Shown here: positions 12,023 through 18,342 of the stretch, piece after piece
Position numbering within the stretch: the stretch's first letter is position 1
Layout of the letters: the number at the start of each line of letters is the position of its first letter
Assembly (NCBI GenBank): GCA_910585735.1
Contig: CAJUEU010000037.1
Span: forward strand, 1 to 18,342
DNA length: 18,342 bases
Direction: 5' to 3'
DNA from: an uncultured Oscillospiraceae bacterium
Lineage (GTDB): Bacteria; Bacillota; Clostridia; Oscillospirales; Oscillospiraceae
The notes under the pieces: model-generated
What the model was told of the DNA's origin: nothing
The model's input: the letters and a program-made list of their open reading frames with translations, nothing else
The model's database searches: none
Position numbers and translations under genes: made by a program

Positions 12023-12337
12023 ATGGCTGCACAGAAAGAAATGATTCGGATCCGGCTCAAGGCTTATGATCATCAGCTCATCGACCAGGCCGCCGAGCGG
12101 ATCGTGGAGACTGCCAAGCGCACCGGCGCCTCGGTTTCCGGCCCCATTCCCCTGCCCACCAAGCGGGAGGTCGTGACCATCCTGCGCTCCCCCTTCGTCA
12201 ACAAGGATTCCCGGGAGCAGTTTGAGCGCCGGACCCACAAGCGGCTCATCGACGTCATCAAGCCCTCTCCCAAGACCGTGGAGGCCCTGATGAGCCTGGA
12301 GCTGCCCGCCGGTGTTGACATCGAGATTAAATTGTAA
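12023..12337 (+). CDS. rpsJ: 30S ribosomal protein S10
   Basis: This 104-residue protein is of the usual S10 length. It is a 30S head protein that also acts in transcription antitermination as NusE. The family core is present throughout: MIRIRLKAYDHQLIDQAAERI, GPIPLPTKREVVTILRSPFV, and FERRTHKRLIDV. The start at 12023 is set by AAGGAGG at 12007-12013; upstream in-frame codons lie in the structured leader and are not part of S10. It is the first gene of the ribosomal operon. An unusually long 106-nt gap with a hairpin separates it from rplC. Confidence 0.98.
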   Translation: MAAQKEMIRIRLKAYDHQLIDQAAERIVETAKRTGASVSGPIPLPTKREVVTILRSPFVNKDSREQFERRTHKRLIDVIKPSPKTVEALMSLELPAGVDIEIKL

Positions 12338-12357
12338 TCTCACCCCAATTTGTTGTA

Positions 12358-12399
12358 CCGCGGTCTGCCGCCTATTGAGGCAGACGGGTCAAGTCGCGG
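12358..12399 (+). promoter_or_regulatory. Structured rpsJ-rplC intergenic element
   Basis: GTCTGCC (12363-12369) pairs with GGCAGAC (12379-12385), and an outer helix CCGCG (12358-12362) pairs with CGCGG (12395-12399). This forms a two-stage stem in the 106-nt gap. There is no T tract after it, so it is not a standard terminator. It may be an RNA processing site or a binding site for L3/L4 regulation. Confidence 0.5.
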
Positions 12400-12443
12400 C
12401 GAGAGCCCCGACCAATAACCTTAATTAAGGAGGAAAAAGACAC

Positions 12444-13169
12444 ATGGAAAAGGCCATCATCGGCAAGAAGGTCGGCATGACGCAGATCTTCGACGAAGTG
12501 GGCCACGTGATCCCGGTCACCGTCATTGAGGCGGGTCCCTGCACCGTCGTGCAGAAGAAGACTGTGGAGACTGACGGCTATGCTGCCGTTCAGCTGGGTT
12601 ACCAGGACGTGCCCGAAAGAAAGCTCTCCAAGCCTGAGGCGGGACACCTCAAGAAGGCGGGTGAAGGGGTCCTGAAAAAGACCCTGAAGGAATTCAAGCT
12701 TAAGGATACCGAGAGCCTCAACGTGGGCGACGTCATCGACTGCTCTGTGTTCGCGGAGGGCGACCGGGTGGACGTGACCGGTATCAGCAAGGGTAAGGGC
12801 TACGCGGGCGTGGTCAAGCGCCACGGGGTACACATCCAGAAGATGGCCCACGGCGGCGGCCCTGTCCACCGTCATCCCGGTTCCATGGGTTCCAGCACCG
12901 ATCCTTCCCGTGTTTGGAAGGGCAAGGTTGGCGCTGGACACATGGGCTCTGAGCAGGTCACCGTTCTGAACCTGGACGTGATCAAGGTGGACACCGAGCT
13001 GGGCGTGATCGCCGTGCGCGGCGCGATCCCCGGTCCCAAGGGCGGCGTTGTGTACCTGCGCAACAGTGTCATCAATGTCAAGGAGAAGGGCGCTGACGCC
13101 GGTATCTCCAAGAACCCGCAGAAGGCTTCTGGCCGTAATCCCCAGAAGGCTTCCGCCCGTAACGCTTAA
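12444..13169 (+). CDS. rplC: 50S ribosomal protein L3
   Basis: L3 is a primary assembly protein near the peptidyl transferase centre. The protein begins MEKAIIGKKVGMTQIFDE and contains the long central loop with GKGYAGVVKRHG, HGGGPVHRHPGSMG and AGHMGSEQVTVLNL, all standard for L3. At 241 residues it is about 25-30 longer than typical. The excess is a C-terminal basic tail with an 8-residue motif NPQKAS[G/A]R repeated twice (224-231 and 232-239). AAGGAGG at 12427-12433 sets the ATG. It is followed by rplD after 18 nt. Confidence 0.98.
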   Translation: MEKAIIGKKVGMTQIFDEVGHVIPVTVIEAGPCTVVQKKTVETDGYAAVQLGYQDVPERKLSKPEAGHLKKAGEGVLKKTLKEFKLKDTESLNVGDVIDCSVFAEGDRVDVTGISKGKGYAGVVKRHGVHIQKMAHGGGPVHRHPGSMGSSTDPSRVWKGKVGAGHMGSEQVTVLNLDVIKVDTELGVIAVRGAIPGPKGGVVYLRNSVINVKEKGADAGISKNPQKASGRNPQKASARNA

Positions 13170-13187
13170 GGAAAGGAGAGATAAGAC

Positions 13188-13805
13188 ATGCCTAAGGCTA
13201 ACGTGTATGATATGTCGGGCAAGAAGAAGTCCACCAAGGTGGAGCTGCCCGAGAGCATCTTTGGCATTGAGCCCAATGTCAGCGTGATGCATGAAGTGGT
13301 GAAGAACCACCTGGCCAACTGCCGGCAGGGCACCCAGAGCGCCCTGACCCGTGCCGAGGTTTCCGGCGGCGGCAGAAAGCCCTGGCGCCAGAAGGGCACC
13401 GGCCGTGCCCGGCAGGGCTCTACCCGGGCCCCCCAGTGGACCCACGGCGGTATCGTGTTCGCCCCCAAGCCCCGTTCTTACCGCTACACCCTGAACAAGA
13501 AGGTCCGCCGCCTGGCGCTCAAGTCCGCTCTCTCCTCCAAGGCTGCTGAGGGCAAGGTGCTGGTGGTGGATAAGCTGGAGATGGAGGAGATCAAGACCAA
13601 GACCTTCCAGGGCTTCCTCAACGCTGTGGAATCCAAGAAGGCTCTGGTGGTCACCGCCTGTCCCAACGTGGTGAAGTCTGCCCGGAACATTCCTGGGATC
13701 GTGACCTCTCCCGCCAACCTGATCAATGTTTACGATATTCTCAACGCCAATGAGTTCATCGTGGACAAGGCCGCTCTGGCCGTTATCGAGGAGGTGTTCG
13801 CGTAA
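13188..13805 (+). CDS. rplD: 50S ribosomal protein L4
   Basis: This 205-residue L4 has its extended tunnel-lining loop intact (GGGRKPWRQKGTGRARQGS, about 61-79, then RAPQWTHGGIVFAPKPR) and the C-terminal NVYDILNANEFIVDKAA. L4 lines the exit tunnel. In E. coli it also represses its own operon by binding the S10 leader, which makes it a natural candidate ligand for the leader seen here. The stop overlaps the rplW start by one base (TAATG at 13803-13807), so the two are translationally coupled. Confidence 0.98.
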   Translation: MPKANVYDMSGKKKSTKVELPESIFGIEPNVSVMHEVVKNHLANCRQGTQSALTRAEVSGGGRKPWRQKGTGRARQGSTRAPQWTHGGIVFAPKPRSYRYTLNKKVRRLALKSALSSKAAEGKVLVVDKLEMEEIKTKTFQGFLNAVESKKALVVTACPNVVKSARNIPGIVTSPANLINVYDILNANEFIVDKAALAVIEEVFA

Positions 13806-14104
13806 TGGCTGCTACTGCTTACGACATCATTAAGCGCCCCATCATCAGCGAACAGTCCATGGCTGAGATCGACAACAAGAAGTACGTTTTCGAGGTGGCT
13901 AAGGACGCCAACAAGATCGAGATCGCCAAGGCCATTGAGGAGATCTTTGGCGTGAAGGTGGCCAAGGTCAACACCATGAACATCCAGGGCAAGGAGAAGC
14001 GCACCGGCCGGTATCCCGCCGGACGCCGTCCCTCCTGGAAGAAGGCCATGGTCACCCTGACCCCCGATTCCAAGTCCATTGAGCTCTTTGAGAACATGGT
14101 GTAA
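13805..14104 (+). CDS. rplW: 50S ribosomal protein L23
   Basis: This 99-residue L23, at the exit of the peptide tunnel, is a docking site for trigger factor and SRP. It begins with the family's YDIIKRPIISEQSM and contains KYVFEVAKDANKIEIAKAIEE and TGRYPAGRRPSWKKAMVTL. The start overlaps the rplD stop codon, and its ribosome binding site GAGGAGG lies within the rplD 3' end. Confidence 0.98.
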   Translation: MAATAYDIIKRPIISEQSMAEIDNKKYVFEVAKDANKIEIAKAIEEIFGVKVAKVNTMNIQGKEKRTGRYPAGRRPSWKKAMVTLTPDSKSIELFENMV

Positions 14105-14118
14105 GGAGGAGAAAGAGA

Positions 14119-14952
14119 ATGGCAATCAAAACTTATAAGCCTACGACTCCCTCCCGGCGCCACATGACTGTGTCCGCCTTTGAGGGCATCGACAAGAAGG
14201 CTAAGCCCGAGCGCAGCCTTCTGGAAAATCTGAAGAAGAACGCCGGCCGCAACAGCTATGGCCGGATCACCGTCCGCCACCGCGGCGGCGGCAACAAGGT
14301 GAAGTACCGTATCGTGGACTTCAAGCGGGACAAGAACGGCACTGCCAAGGTGGTCAACCTGCAGTACGATCCCAACCGCTCCGCCAACATCGCCCTCATT
14401 GAATATGAGGACGGGGAGCGCCGGTATATCCTGGCTCCCGTGGGCCTGAAGGCCGGCCACATCATTATGACCGGCACCGGCGCCGACATTCTGCCCGGCA
14501 ACGCCCTTCCCATCAACGAGATCCCTGTGGGCACCATGATCCACAACATTGAGCTCTACCCCGGCAAGGGCGGCCAGCTGGTTCGCGCCGCCGGTGTGGC
14601 CGCTCAGTTGATGGCCAAGGAAAACGGCATGGCCCAGGTCCGTCTGCCCTCCGGCGAGATGCGTTACATCCGCCTGGACTGCATGGCCACCATCGGCCAG
14701 GTGGGCAACACCGACCACGAGAACATCCAGCTGGGCAAGGCCGGCCGGAAGCGCCACATGGGCTGGCGGCCCACCGTCCGCGGCTCGGTCATGAACCCCA
14801 ATGACCACCCCCACGGCGGCGGCGAGGGCAAGAGCCCTGTCGGCCGTCCCGGCCCCGTGACCCCCTGGGGCAAGCCGGCTATGGGTTACAAGACCCGCAA
14901 GACCAAGAGCCGCACTGAGAAGTTTATCGTCAAGCACCGCAACAGCAAGTAA
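14119..14952 (+). CDS. rplB: 50S ribosomal protein L2
   Basis: This 277-residue L2, essential for subunit association and peptidyl transferase centre assembly, has the usual length. It carries the RNA-binding core (NSYGRITVRHRGGGNKVKYR, ILAPVGLKAG, GKGGQLVRAAGVAAQLMAKE) and the C-terminal NPNDHPHGGGEGKSPVGR. The conserved histidine of DHPHGG is H230, equivalent to E. coli H229. It follows rplW by 14 nt holding AAGGAGG. Confidence 0.98.
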   Translation: MAIKTYKPTTPSRRHMTVSAFEGIDKKAKPERSLLENLKKNAGRNSYGRITVRHRGGGNKVKYRIVDFKRDKNGTAKVVNLQYDPNRSANIALIEYEDGERRYILAPVGLKAGHIIMTGTGADILPGNALPINEIPVGTMIHNIELYPGKGGQLVRAAGVAAQLMAKENGMAQVRLPSGEMRYIRLDCMATIGQVGNTDHENIQLGKAGRKRHMGWRPTVRGSVMNPNDHPHGGGEGKSPVGRPGPVTPWGKPAMGYKTRKTKSRTEKFIVKHRNSK

Positions 14953-14968
14953 GGGAGGAGAGTAAAAT

Positions 14969-15241
14969 ATGTCTCGAAGCATTAAGAAAGGCCCGTTTTG
15001 CGCTCCTGAGCTTCTGAAGCGGGTCGATGAGCTCAACAAGACCAATGAGAAGAAGGTCCTGAAGACCTGGAGCCGCGCCTCCACTATCTTCCCCTCCTTC
15101 GTGGGTCATACCTTTGCCGTTCATGACGGCCGCAAGCACGTGCCCGTTTACGTCACCGAGGATATGGTGGGCCACAAGCTGGGCGAGTTCGCTCCCACCC
15201 GGACCTTCAAGGGCCACTCGGGCACCAAGACCAGCCAGTAA
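14969..15241 (+). CDS. rpsS: 30S ribosomal protein S19
   Basis: This 90-residue S19 of the 30S head begins MSRSIKKGPF and contains KTWSRASTIFPSFVGHTFAVH and GHKLGEFAPTRTFKGHSG, as expected for the family. GGGAGGAG upstream sets the start. It is placed between rplB and rplV as in nearly all bacteria. Confidence 0.98.
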   Translation: MSRSIKKGPFCAPELLKRVDELNKTNEKKVLKTWSRASTIFPSFVGHTFAVHDGRKHVPVYVTEDMVGHKLGEFAPTRTFKGHSGTKTSQ

Positions 15242-15256
15242 AGGAGGAGAGATAAC

Positions 15257-15598
15257 ATGGAAGCGAAAGCAGTTTTGAGATACGCCCGGATCTCTCCCCG
15301 CAAGGTTGGGATCGTGTGCGATCTGATCCGGGGCAAGAGCGTGAGCGAGGCTACCGCCATCCTCATGACTACCCCCAAGGCCGCCTCTGAGCTTCTTCTG
15401 AAGCTTCTGAAGAGCGCTGCCGCCAACGCTGAGAACAATCACCAGATGGACCCTGAGAAGCTGTTTGTGTCCAACACCTTCGCTACCCCCGGCCCCATCA
15501 TCAAGCGGATCCGTCCCCGGGCCCAGGGCCGCGCCTATCGGATCAACAAGCGCACTTCTCACATCACCGTCGCGGTGGCAGAAAAGGAGGCCAAGTAA
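15257..15598 (+). CDS. rplV: 50S ribosomal protein L22
   Basis: This 113-residue L22 lines the exit tunnel through its beta hairpin. Family motifs are AKAVLRYARISPRKVGIVCDLIRGK, ANAENNHQMDPEKL, and the C-terminal hairpin GRAYRINKRTSHITVAV (which in many species reads R.R.Kp.SHit). AAGGAGGAG precedes the ATG. Only one base separates its stop from the rpsC start. Confidence 0.98.
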   Translation: MEAKAVLRYARISPRKVGIVCDLIRGKSVSEATAILMTTPKAASELLLKLLKSAAANAENNHQMDPEKLFVSNTFATPGPIIKRIRPRAQGRAYRINKRTSHITVAVAEKEAK

Positions 15599-15599
15599 T

Positions 15600-16481
15600 A
15601 TGGGACAGAAAGTCAATCCCCACGGTCTCCGTGTGGGCGTCATCAAGGACTGGGACTCCCGCTGGTACGCCAAGAACGAGCTGGTGGGCGACCTGCTGGT
15701 GGAGGATCAGAAGATCCGTAAGTACCTGAAGAAGACCCTGTACAGCGCCGGAGTCCCCAAGATCGAGATCGAGCGCGACAGCGCCAAGGTCCGGGTCTAC
15801 CTGCACTGCGCCAAGCCCGGCGTGGTCATCGGGAAGGGCGGCACTGAGATCGAGCGGCTCCGCCTTGAGGTGGAGAAGCTCATCGGCAAGCCTGTGGCTC
15901 TCAACATCGTTGAGGTCAAGAGCCCCGACGTGGACGCCCAGCTGGTGGCCGAGAACATCGCCCAGCAGCTGGAGGGCCGTGTGGCTCACCGCCGCGCCAT
16001 GAAGAACGCCATGGGCCGGGCCATGCGGGCCGGCGCCCTGGGTATTAAGATCTCCTGCTCCGGCCGTTTGGGCGGACGCGAGATCGCCGGCATTGAGCAC
16101 TATCACGACGGCACCATCCCCCTGCAGACCATCCGTGCCGACATCGACTACGGCTTCGCCGAGGCTGCCACCACTTACGGCCGCATTGGCGTGAAGGTTT
16201 GGATCTACAAGGGTGAGGTCCTGACCCAGACCCTGCGGACCACCCCCCGCACTCTGGACACCAAGAACTTTAAGGAGAAGCCTGACCGTCCCCGCCGTGA
16301 GCGCCGGGATGGCGAGCGCAGGGACGACCGCCGTGGCGGTCCCCGCCGGGATGGCGACCGCCGTCAGAGCGGCCCCGCCTATAACCGTATCCAGAGCCGT
16401 CCGGCTCCCAAGGCGGTAGAGACCCCCGCCCCTGTGGAGGAGGCCGCCGCTCCTGAGATTCAGGAAGGAGGGCAAGAATAA
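15600..16481 (+). CDS. rpsC: 30S ribosomal protein S3 with long C-terminal tail
   Basis: S3 lies at the mRNA entry of the 30S subunit. Residues 1-224 are the normal protein: MGQKVNPHGLRVGVIKDWDS, the KH domain with VVIGKGGTEIERLR, and the C-terminal domain with GALGIKISCSGRLGGREIA and GRIGVKVWIYKGEVL. Residues 225-293 form an extra disordered tail, first Arg/Asp-rich (RPRRERRDGERRDDRRGGPRR) in part, then Pro/Ala/Glu-rich to the end. Typical S3 is about 220 residues. The ATG at 15600 is one base after the rplV stop, so coupling is expected; the site GAAAAGGAGG within the rplV end serves as ribosome binding site. Confidence 0.97.
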   Translation: MGQKVNPHGLRVGVIKDWDSRWYAKNELVGDLLVEDQKIRKYLKKTLYSAGVPKIEIERDSAKVRVYLHCAKPGVVIGKGGTEIERLRLEVEKLIGKPVALNIVEVKSPDVDAQLVAENIAQQLEGRVAHRRAMKNAMGRAMRAGALGIKISCSGRLGGREIAGIEHYHDGTIPLQTIRADIDYGFAEAATTYGRIGVKVWIYKGEVLTQTLRTTPRTLDTKNFKEKPDRPRRERRDGERRDDRRGGPRRDGDRRQSGPAYNRIQSRPAPKAVETPAPVEEAAAPEIQEGGQE

Positions 16482-16483
16482 CC

Positions 16484-16921
16484 ATGCTGATGCCCAAGAG
16501 AGTAAAATACCGTCGTGTGCACCGCGGCCGTATGACCGGCCGGGCTATGCGCGGCAATAAGGTCGTTTATGGCGAGTGGGGTCTTGCCACCACCGAGCCC
16601 GCCTGGATCACCTCCAATCAGATCGAGGCCGCCCGTATCGCCATGACCCGCTACACCAAGCGTGGCGGTAAGGTCTGGATCAAGATCTTCCCCGATAAGC
16701 CCGTGACCAGCAAGGCCCTGGGCACCCGAATGGGTTCCGGTAAGGGCGCTCCCGATCACTGGGTCGCCGTGGTGAAGCCTGACCGTATTATGTTTGAGAT
16801 CGCCGGCGTGTCCGAAGAGGTGGCCCGGGAGGCCCTCCGTCTGGCCAGCCACAAGCTGCCGGTGAAGTGCAAGATCGTCAAGAGAGAAGACGCTCCTGCG
16901 ACCGAGAATGGTGGTGAATGA
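16484..16921 (+). CDS. rplP: 50S ribosomal protein L16
   Basis: This 145-residue L16, at the A-site tRNA elbow, has the expected length. It begins MLMPKRVKYRRVHRGRMTG and contains ARIAMTRYTKRGGKVWIKIFPDKPV and GSGKGAPDHWVAVVKPDRIM. It starts 2 nt after the rpsC stop, using GGAAGGAGGG in the rpsC end as its ribosome binding site. Its stop overlaps the rpmC start (ATGA at 16918-16921). Confidence 0.98.
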   Translation: MLMPKRVKYRRVHRGRMTGRAMRGNKVVYGEWGLATTEPAWITSNQIEAARIAMTRYTKRGGKVWIKIFPDKPVTSKALGTRMGSGKGAPDHWVAVVKPDRIMFEIAGVSEEVAREALRLASHKLPVKCKIVKREDAPATENGGE

Positions 16922-17121
16922 AGATGAAAGCAAGTGACGTCCGTAAGATGAGCGTTGCCGAGCTGGAGACCAAGCTCAGCGACCTGAAGAAGGATCTGTT
17001 CCAGCTCCGTCTTCAGCACGCGACCAATCAGCTGGAAAACCCCGTGAAGATCGCTGAGGTCAAGCGGGATATCGCCCGAGTGAAAACCATCATCCGCGAG
17101 CATGAGCTCGCGGGCCGATAA
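16918..17121 (+). CDS. rpmC: 50S ribosomal protein L29
   Basis: This 67-residue L29, a small helical protein next to L23 at the tunnel exit, contains the family core VAELETKLSDLKKDLFQLRLQ and IAEVKRDIARVKTIIRE. The start at 16918 overlaps the rplP stop; an in-frame ATG at 16924 (MKASDVRKMS) has better spacing from GGTGG and is an equally good start. The choice affects only two residues. Confidence 0.97.
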   Translation: MKMKASDVRKMSVAELETKLSDLKKDLFQLRLQHATNQLENPVKIAEVKRDIARVKTIIREHELAGR

Positions 17122-17135
17122 GGAGGAATAAAAAC

Positions 17136-17399
17136 ATGGAAGAGAAGCGCGTTTCTTCCCGTAAGACCAGAGTCGGCCTGGTGGTTTCGGACAAGATGGA
17201 CAAGACCGTTGTGGTGGCCATCGCCGACCGTGTGGCTCACCCTCTGTATAAGAAGATCGTCAAGAGCACCTATAAGCTCAAGGCGCATGACGAGAAGAAC
17301 GAGTGTGGCGTGGGCGACCGCGTCCGCGTGATGGAGACCCGTCCCCTTTCCAAGGACAAGCGGTGGCGTGTGGTCGAGATCATTGAAAAAGCCAAATAA
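17136..17399 (+). CDS. rpsQ: 30S ribosomal protein S17
   Basis: This 87-residue S17, an early 16S-binding OB-fold protein, has the family motifs RKTRVGLVVSDKMDKTVVVA, HPLYKKIVKSTYKLKAHDE and GDRVRVMETRPLSKDKRWRV. AAGGAGG precedes the ATG, and it follows rpmC by 14 nt. Confidence 0.98.
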   Translation: MEEKRVSSRKTRVGLVVSDKMDKTVVVAIADRVAHPLYKKIVKSTYKLKAHDEKNECGVGDRVRVMETRPLSKDKRWRVVEIIEKAK

Positions 17400-17411
17400 G
17401 GAGGTGCCGAT

Positions 17412-17780
17412 ATGATTCAGCAAGAAACTTACCTGAAGGTAGCCGACAATACCGGCGCCAAGGAGATCAAGTGCATCCGTGTGCTGGGCGGTTCTACCCG
17501 GAAGTTCGGCAACATCGGCGACGTGATCGTCGCCTCTGTCCGCAAGGCTCAGCCCGGTGGTACCGTGAAGAAGGGCGAGGTTGTCCGCGCTGTGATCGTC
17601 CGCTCCGTCAAGGGCATTCATCGTCCCGACGGCAGCTACGTTCGCTTCGACGAGAACGCCGCCGTTCTCATTAAGGACGACAAGAATCCCCGGGGCACCC
17701 GTATCTTTGGGCCGGTGGCCCGAGAGCTGCGTGACAAGGATTACATGAAGATCCTGTCTCTGGCTCCCGAAGTGCTGTAA
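17412..17780 (+). CDS. rplN: 50S ribosomal protein L14
   Basis: This 122-residue L14 is of exact family length. It begins MIQQETYLKVADNTGAKEI and includes GGSTRKFGNIGDVIVASVR, DGSYVRFDENAAVLI and RGTRIFGPVARELR. It contacts L19 and 16S rRNA at an intersubunit bridge. AAGGAGG is at 17398-17404, overlapping the end of rpsQ. Confidence 0.98.
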   Translation: MIQQETYLKVADNTGAKEIKCIRVLGGSTRKFGNIGDVIVASVRKAQPGGTVKKGEVVRAVIVRSVKGIHRPDGSYVRFDENAAVLIKDDKNPRGTRIFGPVARELRDKDYMKILSLAPEVL

Positions 17781-17795
17781 GGGGGAGGAGAAGAC

Positions 17796-18113
17796 ATGAA
17801 TAGTATGAGCATTAAGAAGGGCGACACCGTAGTCGTCCTCTCCGGCAAGGACAAGGGCAAGCAGGGCACCGTTCTGGAGGCCATGCCTGAGAGCCGCAAG
17901 GTCGTTGTGGAGAAGATCAATGTGGTCACCCGGCACACCAAGCCTCGCCGTCAGGGCGAGGAGGGCGGCCTGGTGAAGAAGGAAGCTCCCCTGTATGCCT
18001 GCAAGGTCATGCGGGTGTGCCCCAAGTGCAAGAAGCCTACCCGTCCCGCCAGCAAGGTGGGCAAGGACGGCAAGCGTGTCCGCGTCTGCAAGAAGTGCGG
18101 CGCTGAAATCTGA
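17796..18113 (+). CDS. rplX: 50S ribosomal protein L24 with zinc-ribbon Cys pairs
   Basis: This 105-residue L24, an assembly initiator, begins MNSMSIKKGDTVVVLSGKDKG (KOW motif) and contains VEKINVVTRHTKPRR. Its C-terminal part has two Cys pairs, CPKC and CKKC, about 19 residues apart. They suggest the zinc-binding form of L24, as found in a number of clostridia and other bacteria. GGGGGAGGAG lies upstream of the ATG; a second ATG four codons in (MSIKKGD) is a possible alternative. Confidence 0.97.
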   Translation: MNSMSIKKGDTVVVLSGKDKGKQGTVLEAMPESRKVVVEKINVVTRHTKPRRQGEEGGLVKKEAPLYACKVMRVCPKCKKPTRPASKVGKDGKRVRVCKKCGAEI

Positions 18114-18130
18114 GAGAGGAGGAGTTAGGA

Positions 18131-18342
18131 ATGGCTGAAAATTACGTGCCCAACCTGAAAAAGAAGTATCTGGCCGACGTAGCTCCTGCTCTTATGCAGA
18201 AGTTCGGTTACAAGTCCGTGATGCAGATCCCCAAGCTGGACAAGATCGTGGTCAACTGCGGCTGCGGCGAGGCCCGGGAGAACTCCAAGGTCCTGGAGGC
18301 CGTGGTGGGCGATCTGACCAAGATCACCGGCCAGAAGGCCAT
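18131..18342 (+). CDS. rplE: 50S ribosomal protein L5, 5' part only
   Basis: The first 70 residues of L5 (usual length about 180), which binds 5S rRNA in the central protuberance. The reading MAENYVPNLKKKYLADVAPA, then LMQKFGYKSVMQIPKLDKIV and VNCGCGEARENSK, matches the family; most L5 proteins have VNMGVGEA at that last point. GAGAGGAGGAG precedes the ATG. The gene continues past the window edge. Confidence 0.96.
   Translation, partial: MAENYVPNLKKKYLADVAPALMQKFGYKSVMQIPKLDKIVVNCGCGEARENSKVLEAVVGDLTKITGQKA

Noticed and set aside
12372..15084. Long minus-strand frames opposite rplC and rplW-rplB-rpsS
   Set aside because: They are shadows of highly conserved ribosomal protein genes.

Overview
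The window is GC-rich, tightly packed chromosomal DNA. It looks like a Gram-positive anaerobic Clostridia, most likely of the Oscillospiraceae / Flavonifractor-Lawsonibacter-Oscillibacter kind. The evidence is the clostridial gene order of the S10-spc ribosomal cluster, strong AAGGAGG ribosome binding sites, SLH-type surface proteins, lipoprotein signal peptides, and flavoprotein reductases of the type common in gut anaerobes. The assignment to a family is inference. I see no tRNA, rRNA, CRISPR array, insertion sequence or phage gene.

Left part (1-3358): the 5' three quarters of prfC (release factor RF3, minus strand) diverges from a small secreted SLH-domain protein. That gene converges on a LysR-type regulator across a shared bidirectional terminator.

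Middle (3359-10943): the LysR gene is divergent from a two-gene unit encoding two cell-surface flavoenzymes. The first is a Tat-exported lipoprotein of the old-yellow-enzyme / 2,4-dienoyl-CoA reductase class, with predicted FMN, 4Fe-4S and FAD sites. The second is a Sec-exported lipoprotein with two covalent-FMN domains followed by a fumarate-reductase/ketosteroid-dehydrogenase-like FAD domain. Together they look like an inducible extracytoplasmic system for reducing an activated C=C bond, with substrate unknown. This is the most interesting part of the window. Next come a self-regulated MerR/GyrI-like regulator with a textbook 19-bp-spacer operator promoter, and an ECF sigma factor translationally coupled to a membrane partner (likely anti-sigma). 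The last two single-transcript units end in terminators that share an identical 28-nt core.

Right part (10944-18342): a HAD phosphatase on the minus strand diverges from the ribosomal protein operon rpsJ-rplC-rplD-rplW-rplB-rpsS-rplV-rpsC-rplP-rpmC-rpsQ-rplN-rplX-rplE, the last cut by the window edge. The operon has a good sigma-A promoter and an approximately 260-nt structured leader with two terminator-like hairpins, the second directly before the rpsJ ribosome binding site. A further hairpin lies in the unusually long rpsJ-rplC gap. These are candidate autoregulatory RNAs. L3 and S3 carry unusual C-terminal extensions.
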